From CAZYZQ01 sp964652075 (GTDB lineage Bacteria; Bacillota; Clostridia; Oscillospirales; Oscillospiraceae), in NCBI GenBank assembly GCA_964652075.1, contig CAZYZQ010000016.1, positions 1-25,924 of the forward strand: a stretch of 25,924 nt of DNA, given 5' to 3'. The position numbers and the translations under genes are program-made. Of the stretch, positions 7,348 through 16,544 are shown in pieces (the stretch's first letter is position 1; each line of letters begins with the position of its first letter). The notes beneath the pieces are model-generated. The model was not told where the DNA came from, made no database searches, and worked only from the letters and a program-made list of their open reading frames with translations.

Positions 7348-9747
7348 TTACGCAATCTCTTCGTTTGTTGTCCGGCGGATAATCTCGTCCTGCAGGCGGT
7401 TCGTGAGCTGGGTGAAGTAGGCGCTGTAGCCCGCGACGCGAACCATGATGTCGGCGTGCTTCTCGGGATGCACCTTTGCGTCCTTGAGCGTCTCGACATC
7501 GCAGACATTGAACTGCAGCTGTTTGCCGCCGTTGGCGAAGTAGATGCGGATCGTTGTCGCCAGTTTCTCGAGATCCTGCGTCGTCCGCATAGCGGAGGGC
7601 GAGAACTTCATGTTGAACAGCGTCGCCTGATAGCCGTCCTGCGGGATCTTGCGCGCACTGTTGAGCAGCGCCAGAAGGCCCTGTTTATCCTGCCCGCCGA
7701 CCGGAGAGATCGCACCGTCGGCCAGCGTCTCGCCCGCGAAGCGGCCGTCCGGCGTCGCACCGGTCACAGCGCCGCCCGGCGCGTGGGAGAAGATCGACAC
7801 CGCCGCGCAGCGGTAGTGCGAGCCGGACGCGCTTGGCAGCTTTTTCGTCGTGTCCTCCAGAAACTGGTACAGATCGGCGACATACTGGTCGACAAAATCA
7901 TCGTCGTTGCCGTACTTCGGCACGGCCAGACACGCCTTCTGCAGCGCCTCGTAGCCGACCCAGTTCGCGTCCATCGCGGTTTTCAGCTCCTCCAGCGTGA
8001 CAATCCGATCCTCAAAGACGAGCTTACGGATCGCCGCAATGGAGTTGCCGAGGTTGACCATGCCGACTGGGCTGATCAGGCCGCCGTTCTCATACGGCAT
8101 CTGCTTGCACTGATAGTCAACAGCGTCCTTGATGCCGTTGTGCATGAACGCGGTCTTGAACGGCTCCGGGAAATTTTCCTGCATGGAGATAATCATGAGG
8201 TTGCACCGCTCAGTCATGAGCTTCACGTAGAACGCAAATTCCGACTTGAACGCGGCGTAGAATTCGTCAAAGGTCTTGTACTGCGACAGCGGCCCGGGGT
8301 CGTGGCCGACCTGCAGCCCCGTCGAGGCGTCAAATCCGCCGTGGAAGAACAGATCGAGGCAGAGCGGCGTGACGAACATGCTGCACGTCATCGTGCGGGA
8401 CTTTCCCGGCAGATTCGCATCGAGGCAGCCTGTAAGGATAAAGTCGCGCGCATCCTCCTCCGGCACGCCGTTGCGGCGGAAGTATTCGAGGTAGGAGCGC
8501 TCGCTGACAAACGCCGGCATACTCAAACCGCGCTTGATGCAGTCGAGGCCCATGACGATCAGGTCCATCGGCGTGGAGTCCGCGACACGGATTGTCACGG
8601 TATGGTGGAGCGTCGGGCAGCGCTGGAACGCCTCGAGAATGACGTAGCTCAGCTCGTTCGTCGCGTCGGAACCGTCCTTCTTCGTGCCGCCGATGACGCA
8701 GTTGTGCCATCTGGCCTCGCCGTCGGACTCCTTGCGATGGTCGGCGCTGTTGAGGTTGCCCAGCTCCATGTCCTTCAGGCGCAGAATTTCAAAGTATTCG
8801 ACCGCCTGCTCGCGCGTGATGCGCCCGGCTGCGAGATCGGCCTCGTAGTACGGGTAGAACAGCTGATCGAGCCGGCCCATGCCGAGCGCGATGTTCGGGC
8901 AGGCGACGGTCAGGAACAGGAACCAGTACATCTGCATGGCCTCTTTGAACGTGCGCGCCGGCTCTGCGGGCACGCGGCGGCAGATCTCCGCAATCTCCAG
9001 AAGCTCCGCGCGGCGCTGCGGGTCCTGCTCCGTCTCGGCCGTCTGCTCGCACAGCGCGACGTAGCGAGAAGCGTAAATATTCAGGCCTTCGAGGCAGCGC
9101 TTCATGGCCTCGAGATAGAGCTGCCGGTCGTAGTCCGCGCGTGTGATATAGCGGATCTTGGCCAGCTCCTCGTCGCACTCGCGGATCATATCGTTGACGC
9201 CGCGGTGCAGGGCCGTCTCGTAGTCGAGGCAGACGAGCGCCTGTGCGGGTGTCAGGCTCAGGCCGCCCTGCGCCGAGCACATCCGGTTCTGCCGGCCACG
9301 CGCCATCGAGCGCCAGCGCATCAGCGCCAAGCCGGACTTCATAAACGGCAGCAGATATGTATCGTCGTTCACAACCTGCGCCATACCGTCGTTGAGGCTG
9401 AAGGGCGGGACGGTGCGGTTCAGCTCAGCGAGCACCGGCTCGTCGGCCGGGTCGAACGGATAGCCGTCCTCGCGCAGCGCGTCGATCTCGGACTGATCCC
9501 ACATACCGTTGGCAATGTCGATCTCCAATCCATTCGGACGGCTCGCGCCGTTGCCCATCAGCAGGTCGCCCTCGCGGATGAAAATGGGGATCTTTGTCAG
9601 GATGTTATACATGGCCATCGAGCGGCGCTTGACCAGCGGCTCATCGGGCATGGACTGGTAGGTCTCGGAAATAATCCGAAACGTCTCAATGCAGACCTGC
9701 GGCTTTTTGCGCAGGTCGCGGCGCATCATCTCAATTCGGTTGTTCAT
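7348..9747 (-). CDS. Glycyl radical enzyme (pyruvate formate-lyase-like family), substrate unknown
   Basis: A 799-residue oxygen-sensitive radical enzyme. The C-terminal radical loop VRVAGYSAYF puts the radical on Gly773. The central cysteine loop is ILTGCLDANLPGK with Cys441 as the thiyl residue; the residue two positions later is Asp443, whereas most characterised dehydratase, lyase and decarboxylase members have Glu there. Length and domain order (N-terminal PFL domain, barrel, C-terminal glycine radical domain) are normal. The ATG at 9747 is chosen because GGAGGG lies 7 bases upstream, inside the end of the activase gene; the stop of that gene is 4 bases away, so translation is coupled. 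The longer open frame upstream overlaps the activase and is rejected. The enzyme belongs to none of the well-known classes I can name with confidence (formate-lyase with CC, choline lyase, hydroxyproline or diol dehydratase, arylacetate decarboxylase, isethionate lyase). Confidence 0.9.
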   Translation of the reverse strand: MNNRIEMMRRDLRKKPQVCIETFRIISETYQSMPDEPLVKRRSMAMYNILTKIPIFIREGDLLMGNGASRPNGLEIDIANGMWDQSEIDALREDGYPFDPADEPVLAELNRTVPPFSLNDGMAQVVNDDTYLLPFMKSGLALMRWRSMARGRQNRMCSAQGGLSLTPAQALVCLDYETALHRGVNDMIRECDEELAKIRYITRADYDRQLYLEAMKRCLEGLNIYASRYVALCEQTAETEQDPQRRAELLEIAEICRRVPAEPARTFKEAMQMYWFLFLTVACPNIALGMGRLDQLFYPYYEADLAAGRITREQAVEYFEILRLKDMELGNLNSADHRKESDGEARWHNCVIGGTKKDGSDATNELSYVILEAFQRCPTLHHTVTIRVADSTPMDLIVMGLDCIKRGLSMPAFVSERSYLEYFRRNGVPEEDARDFILTGCLDANLPGKSRTMTCSMFVTPLCLDLFFHGGFDASTGLQVGHDPGPLSQYKTFDEFYAAFKSEFAFYVKLMTERCNLMIISMQENFPEPFKTAFMHNGIKDAVDYQCKQMPYENGGLISPVGMVNLGNSIAAIRKLVFEDRIVTLEELKTAMDANWVGYEALQKACLAVPKYGNDDDFVDQYVADLYQFLEDTTKKLPSASGSHYRCAAVSIFSHAPGGAVTGATPDGRFAGETLADGAISPVGGQDKQGLLALLNSARKIPQDGYQATLFNMKFSPSAMRTTQDLEKLATTIRIYFANGGKQLQFNVCDVETLKDAKVHPEKHADIMVRVAGYSAYFTQLTNRLQDEIIRRTTNEEIA

Positions 9748-9751
9748 ATCG

Positions 9752-10654
9752 TTACCCTCCAATTCTCGTCTCAATGCCCACATCCAGACAGATCTGCAAA
9801 AGCCTTTGCATTTGCTCGTCGGACGGCGGTTCAGTGTTCTGCATCGCGTAGTCCGTCCCAAGGCTCTCGGCCTTCGAGGCGCCCAGCGAATGATACGGCA
9901 AAAGCTGCATCTGGACATCCTTGCCCAGCTTTGTTTTCACAAATTCCGCAGTGGCACGGATGTTTTCCTCGCTGTCATTCACGCCCGGGATCACCGGGAC
10001 GCGCACCCACATGGGTTTGTGCAGGTCACAGCTGATGTGGATCATGTTGTCCAGAATCTGCTCGTTCGGCACACCCGTCCATGACTCGTGGGTTGCGGAG
10101 TCCATATGCTTGAGGTCACAAATCACGAGATCAACGTTCTCGCACGCAGTGTCGATCGCCTCACGTGCTGCAAACAGGCTCGACTCAAACGCTGTCTCGA
10201 TGCCCTCCGCGTGACAAAGCGCGTACAGCTCGTGCAGAAACGCAGGGTAGAGCATCGGCTCGCCGCCCGAGACGGTCACGCCGCCGCCCGACTGCTGCAA
10301 AAACAGCTTGTAGGGCAAAATCTGTGTGAGCACCTGCGCTGCGTCCAGTTCCTCGCCGGCCAGCTCCCGCGCGCCGCTCGGGCACGCACTGACGCATTTG
10401 CCGCAGTTTTGGCAGGTGGTTCGATCCGTCACGGCCTTGCCGTCCACGATCCGAATGTGTTCGCATATCGACGTGCAGGCGCCGCAGCCGGTGCAGCGCT
10501 GGGCGTAGGTCATAAGCTGCGGTGCACGATTCTGCGATTCCGGGTTCTGGCACCAACGGCAGGAAAGCGGACAGCCCTTGACAAATACCGTCGTCCGAAT
10601 CCCAGGCCCGTCGTGAATGGAATAGTGTTGAATGTTGAAAACTGTCGCCTGCAA
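9752..10654 (-). CDS. Glycyl radical enzyme activating enzyme (radical SAM)
   Basis: A 300-residue activase that uses S-adenosylmethionine and a [4Fe-4S] cluster to place the radical on the target glycine. The radical SAM motif CPLSCRWC gives C28, C32 and C35. A ferredoxin-like insertion follows with two further cluster sets: C54/C57/C60/C64 and C81/C84/C87/C91-Pro. VSGGEPMLYP (the GGE motif) and PVIPGVND complete the family pattern. The two-extra-cluster form is typical of activases for non-formate-lyase glycyl radical enzymes. The first codon is TTG at 10654, supported by GGAGGG 6 bases upstream and the conserved VFNIQHYSIHDGPG start. It is the first gene of the operon and probably serves both downstream homologues. 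Confidence 0.95.
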   Translation of the reverse strand: MQATVFNIQHYSIHDGPGIRTTVFVKGCPLSCRWCQNPESQNRAPQLMTYAQRCTGCGACTSICEHIRIVDGKAVTDRTTCQNCGKCVSACPSGARELAGEELDAAQVLTQILPYKLFLQQSGGGVTVSGGEPMLYPAFLHELYALCHAEGIETAFESSLFAAREAIDTACENVDLVICDLKHMDSATHESWTGVPNEQILDNMIHISCDLHKPMWVRVPVIPGVNDSEENIRATAEFVKTKLGKDVQMQLLPYHSLGASKAESLGTDYAMQNTEPPSDEQMQRLLQICLDVGIETRIGG

Positions 10655-10687
10655 GGCGCTCCCTCCGATCTACGTCTTTGTGTTTTC

Positions 10688-10704
10688 AGTATAACAGGTT
10701 ATAC
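10688..10704 (-). promoter_or_regulatory. Promoter -10 and overlapping palindromic operator of the glycyl radical operon
   Basis: The minus strand has an extended -10, TGT-TATACT (hexamer at 10688-10693), about 35 bases before the activase start. Covering it is a perfect 7-bp inverted repeat, GTATAACAGGTTATAC on the plus strand (10689-10704), with a 2-base centre. A symmetrical site sitting on the -10 would fit a repressor. No good -35 hexamer lies at the expected distance. Confidence 0.6.
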
Positions 10705-10779
10705 GCTTTGATGCGCTGCAAGCTTTTTTCTACCAATTGCATCCTTTGTGATTACGTTGCAAAATTTGCGACGTCCAAT

Positions 10780-10816
10780 GAAAAAATTATGCCGCCGCAG
10801 CTGTTGCTGCGGCGGC
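10780..10816 (-). terminator. Terminator after the solute-binding protein gene
   Basis: A perfect 10-bp stem (GCCGCCGCAG at 10791-10800, CTGCGGCGGC at 10807-10816) with a 6-base loop is followed on the minus strand by ATAATTTTTTC. It separates the binding-protein gene from the glycyl radical operon. Confidence 0.88.
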
Positions 10817-10822
10817 TTGGTC

Positions 10823-11538
10823 TCACTTCGCGGCGAGCCAGGCATCCAGCTGACTCTGCACGGCGGCAATATAATCGTCGACGCCGGCAGCCTTCAGCTT
10901 CTCCTGAAACTCTGTGTAAAGCTCCTCCGTGTAATGGCCGCTCTTGACAGCCGGGCCATACTCGCTGATGACCTGCGTCAGATTGGCAATGATCGTGCTG
11001 AGCTCGGAAGCGTCCATCGTGAAGCCCATGTACTGGCTGACAGGCGCCTGGCTCATGTTCTCCAGCGAGGCCTCGCGGAAATCGGCTGCGTAGCCGTCCC
11101 ACGGCAGCGTCAGGAAGCCGTTGCCGAAGTACCACTCGGACCAGTGGTAGTAGCAGGTGTCTCTGTCCTGCCCCTCGGGATAGCAGGCGCGGCCGTCGAT
11201 GATCTCGTAGGTCTCGCCCTCAATGCCCCAGACAATCAGGTTTGCAACCCGCTCATCCGTGTAGAGCATATTCAGGAACTTGACCGCCGCCTCCGGCTCT
11301 TCTGCGCTGACCGGCACGCAGCAGGCCCACTTGCCGACGGCGGAGGAGCTGATCTTGCCGGTATCGAGCTTCAGGCAGAGCGCCTGATGCTGAATCTGCG
11401 CGGACTGGTTGGCCTCAACGCCGTACTCGGAAACAGTCTGCTGGCAGAAAATCACATCGCTTGCAATCAGATCGCCGATGCTCTCAATATTCGTTGCGGT
11501 ATCGGGCCAGACATAGCCTGCGTCATACCAGTCGGCAA
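10823..11538 (-). CDS. Family 1 ABC solute-binding protein with DUF3502-like end (C-terminal fragment)
   Basis: About 238 residues of an extracellular carbohydrate-type binding protein, running from the N run to its stop. The frame is open from ADWYDAGYVWPDTAT next to the gap; a GTG at 11455 within it is not a real start. The FLNMLYTDERVANLIVWGIEGETYE segment and the ending FQEKLKAAGVDDYIAA with QSQLDAWL match the DUF3502-type binding proteins used by sugar importers with LplB/YtcP-like permeases. No such permease or ATPase gene is in the window. It is presumed to belong with the lipoprotein start at 11639-11856, but the gap prevents proof: the two pieces are not in one frame across 100 N, which is meaningless if the gap length is arbitrary. 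Confidence 0.8.
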
Positions 11539-11638
11539 NNNNNNNNNNNNNNNNNNNNNNNNNNNNNNNNNNNNNNNNNNNNNNNNNNNNNNNNNNNNNN
11601 NNNNNNNNNNNNNNNNNNNNNNNNNNNNNNNNNNNNNN
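11539..11638. other. Assembly gap (100 N)
   Basis: Exactly 100 unknown bases, the conventional filler for a scaffold join of unknown length. It falls inside a solute-binding protein gene. Typical members of that family are about 480-550 residues, and about 310 are visible, so roughly 0.5-0.7 kb is probably missing if both sides belong to one gene. More could be hidden. Confidence 0.97.
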
Positions 11639-11856
11639 GCAATCTCTTCCGGTTCTTCCTCCTCATCCGGCTCCTCGGGAGTCTCCGGCTCTTCGGGAGT
11701 CTCCGGCTCCTCGGGTGTTTCCGGTTCAGACGGAGTCTCGGCCGGATCGTTTGTGCTCTCCGGCTCAGACGGTTTTTCCGCCTTGTCGGAGGCGCAGGCT
11801 GCCAGCATGCACAGGCACATGGCCAGCACAAGCAGCAAAGCAAGCAGACGTTTCAT
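11639..11856 (-). CDS. Lipoprotein N-terminus with Pro/Glu-rich linker (fragment, probably the same binding protein)
   Basis: Seventy-two residues up to the N run. A lipoprotein signal peptide ends in the lipobox LAAC with Cys21, so the protein is exported and lipid-anchored outside the cell. It is followed by an acidic Pro/Glu linker with three PEEPET-type units. The ATG at 11856 has AAAGGAG about 9 bases upstream. The linker is longer and more repetitive than is usual for a binding protein. It most likely belongs to the binding-protein fragment on the other side of the gap, but it could be a different lipoprotein if the join is wrong. Confidence 0.7.
11671..11724. repeat. Three tandem 18-bp units coding the PEEPET linker
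   Basis: Three head-to-tail 18-base units at 11671-11688, 11689-11706 and 11707-11724 differ at one to three positions (first unit CTCCTCGGGAGTCTCCGG). They encode the Pro/Glu linker and end 32 bases from the N run, so repeat slippage may have caused the assembly break. Confidence 0.85.
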
Positions 11857-11879
11857 TTGGTTCTTCTCCTTTTCTTTTC

Positions 11880-11919
11880 GGGAAACTAACAGCTTCCCTT
11901 TTTGGATAGCCCCATTATA
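11880..11919 (-). promoter_or_regulatory. -10 element and imperfect palindrome before the binding-protein gene
   Basis: Minus-strand TATAAT lies at 11914-11919, with no clear -35. In the leader at 11880-11898 is a 19-base imperfect palindrome (GGGAA...TTCCC, 7 of 9 pairs match). It could be an operator or a small hairpin. Confidence 0.45.
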
Positions 11920-11940
11920 CCGCGCTCTTCCTCCCCATGC

Positions 11941-11966
11941 GCCACAGGTTTTAATGCTTTTGTGGC
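11941..11966. promoter_or_regulatory. Inverted repeat GCCACA-N14-TGTGGC upstream of the binding-protein promoter
   Basis: Perfect 6-bp arms at 11941-11946 and 11961-11966 lie 22-47 bases upstream of the -10, in the -35 to -60 zone, between the regulator gene and its likely target. A binding site for the adjacent RpiR-type regulator is possible. A chance match is also possible with arms this short. Confidence 0.3.
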
Positions 11967-12004
11967 AAAAAGAAAGACGACAGCCGCAAAAATCGGGCTG
12001 CCGT
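11967..12004 (-). terminator. Terminator after the RpiR-type regulator gene
   Basis: A 9-bp stem (arms 11977-11985 and 11996-12004, with one G-U pair in the minus-strand RNA) is followed on the minus strand by a CTTTCTTTTT tract. It lies 14 bases past the regulator stop. Confidence 0.75.
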
Positions 12005-12018
12005 TGCAAAATTCGAGC

Positions 12019-12804
12019 TTAACGCCGTTTATCTACATATTCAATCCGGTACAGCTCCGCAAGAAAACGCAGGCAGTTTTCCGGATAGACCTGCCGGTGA
12101 TCCGGATGCCCGCCAAACAGGTCCTGCATGTTAAAGTCGACATAGTCCGCATAGCGGTTGTCGAGTGTGCCAAAGAAGACGACCTTACAGCCCCGTTCCC
12201 GCAATCCCGCAAAGAACGGCTGCATCTGCAGCGTTGCAATGTTTTCCAGCAGGTTCGTAAACACAAAGCTGTCGCCGCCGAGTGTCTCCATATCCTGCAT
12301 GATCTCCGGCATCAGGCTGAGCACCCGGGTCTGCTTGCCCATCATCGCAAGATTTTCCTGAAAAATCCGGTTCGGCAGGCAAGTCGTCATCACATAAAAT
12401 CGCACACGCTGCGCTTCGTTCACAGCGTCCACAATCCGCTTTGCGTAGGCAAGATCCAAATTCTCCCGGAACATCTCCGCCTCGCATGAGAGTCTGTCTG
12501 CCAGCACATGACGCAGCAGTTCCGGTGAATTTTCATTCTGGCTCGAAAGAAGACGCTTATGGTACGAATAACGGGAGACGACGGACTGCAGTTCACGCAA
12601 AAACTCCGGGAAGGAACTATAGCCCATACTGCGTACCATCCGCCAGACCGAAGCGCGCGATGCGCCGGTTGCCTCCGCAATATCATAGATCGTGGCGCCT
12701 TTTAGCTCCTCCAGATGCTGCAAAAGCCACCCCGCGATGACCTTCTCCGCCTTATCCGTCATATTCATGTTATAGAGCTCCAACAAATTGTCCAGTGCAT
12801 CCAT
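12019..12804 (-). CDS. RpiR/MurR-family transcriptional regulator
   Basis: A 261-residue regulator. The N-terminal helix-turn-helix (TIYDIAEATGASRASVWRMV, about residues 37-56, followed by GYSSFPEF) has the RpiR pattern; residues about 110-250 form a SIS-like sugar-phosphate-binding domain, but its ligand loop is degenerate (RFYVMTTCLPN). The ATG at 12804 follows GGAAAGGAGGG at 8 bases; an in-frame start upstream overlaps the promoter and is rejected. It has its own promoter and terminator and sits between the peptide-transport operon and the solute-binding protein gene, so either could be its target. The inverted repeats near 11941 are candidate sites. The effector is unknown. Confidence 0.9.
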   Translation of the reverse strand: MDALDNLLELYNMNMTDKAEKVIAGWLLQHLEELKGATIYDIAEATGASRASVWRMVRSMGYSSFPEFLRELQSVVSRYSYHKRLLSSQNENSPELLRHVLADRLSCEAEMFRENLDLAYAKRIVDAVNEAQRVRFYVMTTCLPNRIFQENLAMMGKQTRVLSLMPEIMQDMETLGGDSFVFTNLLENIATLQMQPFFAGLRERGCKVVFFGTLDNRYADYVDFNMQDLFGGHPDHRQVYPENCLRFLAELYRIEYVDKRR

Positions 12805-12826
12805 GCCGCCAACCCTCCTTTCCAGT

Positions 12827-12855
12827 ATTTTACCATGCTCACAGTCAAAATACAA
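12827..12855 (-). promoter_or_regulatory. Promoter of the RpiR-type regulator
   Basis: Minus-strand -35 TTGTAT (12850-12855) and -10 TAAAAT (12827-12832) are exactly 17 bases apart. The leader is short, about 15-20 bases. Confidence 0.65.
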
Positions 12856-12871
12856 CCATTCTTTACTATAA

Positions 12872-12908
12872 ATAAAACCGCCCCGCCGGGCCTGTTGGCC
12901 CGGCAGGG
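12872..12908 (-). terminator. Terminator of the peptide-transport operon
   Basis: A 12-bp stem (12881-12892 with 12897-12908, one mismatch that is G-U in RNA) and a 4-base loop, followed on the minus strand by CGGTTTTATTTA. It lies 32 bases past the binding-protein stop. Confidence 0.85.
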
Positions 12909-12940
12909 TTTGCGGGGGATGATAAATTTGTGGCTTGTTC

Positions 12941-14506
12941 TTATTTCGCCAGCTTCATGTCAGCGAAGTAGAACACGCAGGTACCGGCGCCGCAGTCGTT
13001 GATGTTCGTCACGCGGCTGTTGTAGGCCATGTACATGGGGTTGTCGTACAGCGGGGTCCACTGGCACTCGATCAGCAGCTGCTTGATCAGCTCGATCATC
13101 GCGTCGTAGCGCTCGTCGTCGTCCTGAATATACGGAGCGGTCTTGACCATCTCGAGCAGCTCGTCGGAGAGCGGGAACGGATAGCCCGCATCCGGGTCGA
13201 ACATGGACATCATGTCCTCAAGACCGACCATATCGGTCGCCATTGCGGTCAGGCCGAACTCCAGATTGCCGGCCATCAGGGCATCGAACCAGGTGTTGAT
13301 ATCGATCTGCTCAATCTCCATGTTGATGCCGAGCGCCTTCATATCCTGCTGGATGCACTGCGCAACAGCGGCGGCGTCATCGTCAAAAACAGAGATCGTG
13401 TAGGTCTTGGACAGATCGGTTGTGGAGTTGGACAGGCATTCCTTGGCCAGATCGACGTCATAGCCGGTGAACTCGACCACGTCGGTGTACTTGCCGACAA
13501 CCTTCGGCGCAAACAGGTTCGTAGCCGGGGTGCCGTTGCCCTCGTTGCAGATGTCCAGAATGGTCTGACGGTTGATGCCGTGGAAGATCGCCTGACGGAA
13601 CGCATCGTCACCGACGAAGCTCATCAGGCCCATGGTCTGCCAGCCGTCGAACGCAACTGCGGTCAGGCCGTCGACAGCCTTGGCTTGCGTATAGGTCGCA
13701 AGGCCGAGCTGCGGAGCCAGATCCAGCTCGCCGGTCTGCAGGGAGATCAGCTGAGTCGCGTCATCCATGGTTGCGTAGACTTCAACATTCTTGAAGTCCG
13801 GGGTGCATCTCCAGTAGTCGTCACGCGCGGTCAGGAAGACCGTGCCGGCGTTGTCCTGATGATCGAGGACATACGCGCCGGAGCCGCCGGGAGCGGTCGT
13901 GGTGTAGTCGTTGGACTTGTCGTAGGTGGACTCCTCAACAATATAGAGCAGCTCAGCCAGCAGGTTCTGCCACTTGCAGTAGCCGTTCGCCAGCGTGAAC
14001 TTGACCTCGTAGTCACTCACAGCCTCGCAGTTCGCGAAGAACATGGTCATGTTGTACATGAGCTGCGGGTCCTCGAGCGTTGTCTCATAGGAGAAGACAA
14101 CGTCGCTGGCCTTGACCGGCGTACCGTCGGCAAAGGTCGCGTCCTCGCGCATCTTAATGGTGACTTCCAGCCCGTCCTGCTCATAGGACTCGGCCAGCAT
14201 CGGCACGGGGTTGCCGTCGTTGTCAAACATAAACAGGCAATCGAACAGCGCATGGAAGACATGCTTGTCGCCGTTGCCGTTGACCAGCGGGGTGAAGTGC
14301 TCGGAGGTCATAATGGCCACGGTCTTGAGCGTTGTCTCGTTGGCGACCGGGATGGTCGCGCCGCCCTTGTTTTCAGACTCGCCGTTGTTCTCGGTGTTCG
14401 TCTGATTGTCGGACGAGGGTGCGTCCGTCTTCTCGGACTTGGCGCAGGCAGCCAGCAGGCTGAAGCTCAGCACCAGAACGAGAAGAATCGCGATGATTCT
14501 TTTCAT
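12941..14506 (-). CDS. ABC transporter peptide-binding lipoprotein (family 5)
   Basis: A 521-residue extracellular solute-binding protein of the DppA/OppA type. A lipoprotein signal ends at LAAC with Cys21. The mature part has the family 5 pattern: TLKTVAIMTSEHFTPL near the start, LAESYEQDGLEVTIKMREDATFADGTPVKASDVVFSYE, and later RQAIFHGINRQTI. It delivers peptides to the DppBCDF homologues whose genes lie immediately upstream. The gene is last in the operon and is preceded by a 77-base spacer with a weak CACAGC/GCTGTG hairpin, which may let it be expressed or stabilised separately. The ribosome site is poor (AAAGTGAG). Which peptide or other solute is bound cannot be told; family 5 members also bind nickel and sugars. 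Confidence 0.92.
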   Translation of the reverse strand: MKRIIAILLVLVLSFSLLAACAKSEKTDAPSSDNQTNTENNGESENKGGATIPVANETTLKTVAIMTSEHFTPLVNGNGDKHVFHALFDCLFMFDNDGNPVPMLAESYEQDGLEVTIKMREDATFADGTPVKASDVVFSYETTLEDPQLMYNMTMFFANCEAVSDYEVKFTLANGYCKWQNLLAELLYIVEESTYDKSNDYTTTAPGGSGAYVLDHQDNAGTVFLTARDDYWRCTPDFKNVEVYATMDDATQLISLQTGELDLAPQLGLATYTQAKAVDGLTAVAFDGWQTMGLMSFVGDDAFRQAIFHGINRQTILDICNEGNGTPATNLFAPKVVGKYTDVVEFTGYDVDLAKECLSNSTTDLSKTYTISVFDDDAAAVAQCIQQDMKALGINMEIEQIDINTWFDALMAGNLEFGLTAMATDMVGLEDMMSMFDPDAGYPFPLSDELLEMVKTAPYIQDDDERYDAMIELIKQLLIECQWTPLYDNPMYMAYNSRVTNINDCGAGTCVFYFADMKLAK

Positions 14507-14583
14507 GATTTTGTCTCACTTTCTCGCCAGAGGCGTATTTATTTGCACAGCAATCCATCGTTGGGCGCTGTGGCTGACAAACA

Positions 14584-15536
<953 letters not shown>

Positions 15537-15540
<4 letters not shown>

Positions 15541-16529
15541 GCCTCCACCTCCCGGAAACAGCGGACAAGATGTCCGCCGCCGACATCGCGCAGAGGCGGC
15601 GTCTCGCTTCTGCATTTGTCGGTCGCATACGGGCAGCGGTCGCAGAACCGGCAGCCCGACGGCATCTGGCTCAGACTCGGCACTGTGCCGTGAATGGTAT
15701 ACAGCTCGCCCTCCGTGTTGCCGCGCACACGCGGGATTGCCTTCATCAGGCCGCGCGTATAGGGATGCAGCGTCCGGTGGAACAGCTCCGCCTTCTCCGC
15801 GTGCTCGACAATCTGGCCGGCGTACATGACGTTGACCTCGTCGCAGATATCCGCGACGACGCCGAGGTTGTGCGTAATCAGCAGGATGGACATATCGTTG
15901 TCCTTTTGCAGCTGCTTCATCAGCGCCAGAATCTGCGCCTCAACGGTCACGTCGAGCGCCGTCGTCGGCTCGTCGGCAATCAGGAATGAGGGCTGGAGCA
16001 CCATGGCCATTGCAATACAGATGCGCTGGCGCAGGCCGCCGGAGAGCTGGTGCGGATACGAGCGGTAGCGCCGCTCCGGTTCGGGAATTCCAACATCGTG
16101 GAAGACCTGAATGACGCGCTCCTTTGCCTCTTTGCGCGAGATCTTCTCGTGCAGCGTGATGGCCTCGCGCACCTGCTTGCCGACCGTAATCGACGGGTTC
16201 AGCGCCGTCATCGGATCCTGGAAGATCATGGAGATCTCACGGCCGCGGACGGCGCGCATCTCCTTCTCGGAAATTGCCGCAAGGTCAACCTCGCTGTCCT
16301 CGCGGTGGAAGGTAATGGTTCCCTCCTGAATATGGATGGGATGGTCCAGCAGGCGCATGATCGAGCGCGCCGTCATGGACTTGCCGCAGCCGGACTCGCC
16401 GACGAGGCCGACGGTTTTGCGGCGCGGGATGTCAAGATCAATGCCGTCGACAGGCGCGGCCAGCTCCTTGTTTTTCAGGGGCAGGACTGTGCGCAGGCCG
16501 CGCACTTCAATCAAATTTTCAGTTTGCAT
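15537..16529 (-). CDS. Peptide ABC transporter ATP-binding protein (DppD/OppD type)
   Basis: A 330-residue ATPase. Walker A GESGCGKSMTARS, signature LSGGLRQRICIAMA (note Leu in place of the usual Gln), Walker B LIADEPTTALD and switch LLITHN are present. The C-terminus has HPYTRGL and the cysteine segment GCRFCDRCPYATDKC. The gene starts 15 bases after the permease stop with GGGAGG as ribosome site and ends overlapping the next ATPase gene by 4 bases. Confidence 0.95.
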
Positions 16530-16544
16530 TGCTCCGCACCTCCC

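Noticed and set aside
7348..9747. Assignment of the full-length glycyl radical enzyme as hydroxyproline dehydratase, given the proline-peptide operon nearby
   Set aside because: No pyrroline-5-carboxylate reductase gene is adjacent, and the active-site Cys-Leu-Asp differs from the Cys-x-Glu of that enzyme.
7171..10035. A very long plus-strand open frame (954 codons) opposite the glycyl radical genes
   Set aside because: It is antisense to well-supported genes, its predicted protein is rich in Arg/Ala/His/Val without any family pattern, and it has no ribosome site. Long antisense frames are expected in G+C-rich coding DNA.
10691..10747. An 18-codon minus-strand leader peptide before the activase
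   Set aside because: It would start upstream of the predicted transcription start and its AAAGG touches the ATG with no spacing.
14546..14572. CACAGC/GCTGTG hairpin between the last ATPase gene and the binding-protein gene as a terminator
   Set aside because: Only a 6-bp stem with a 15-base loop and no T-tract; at most a weak processing or stability element.
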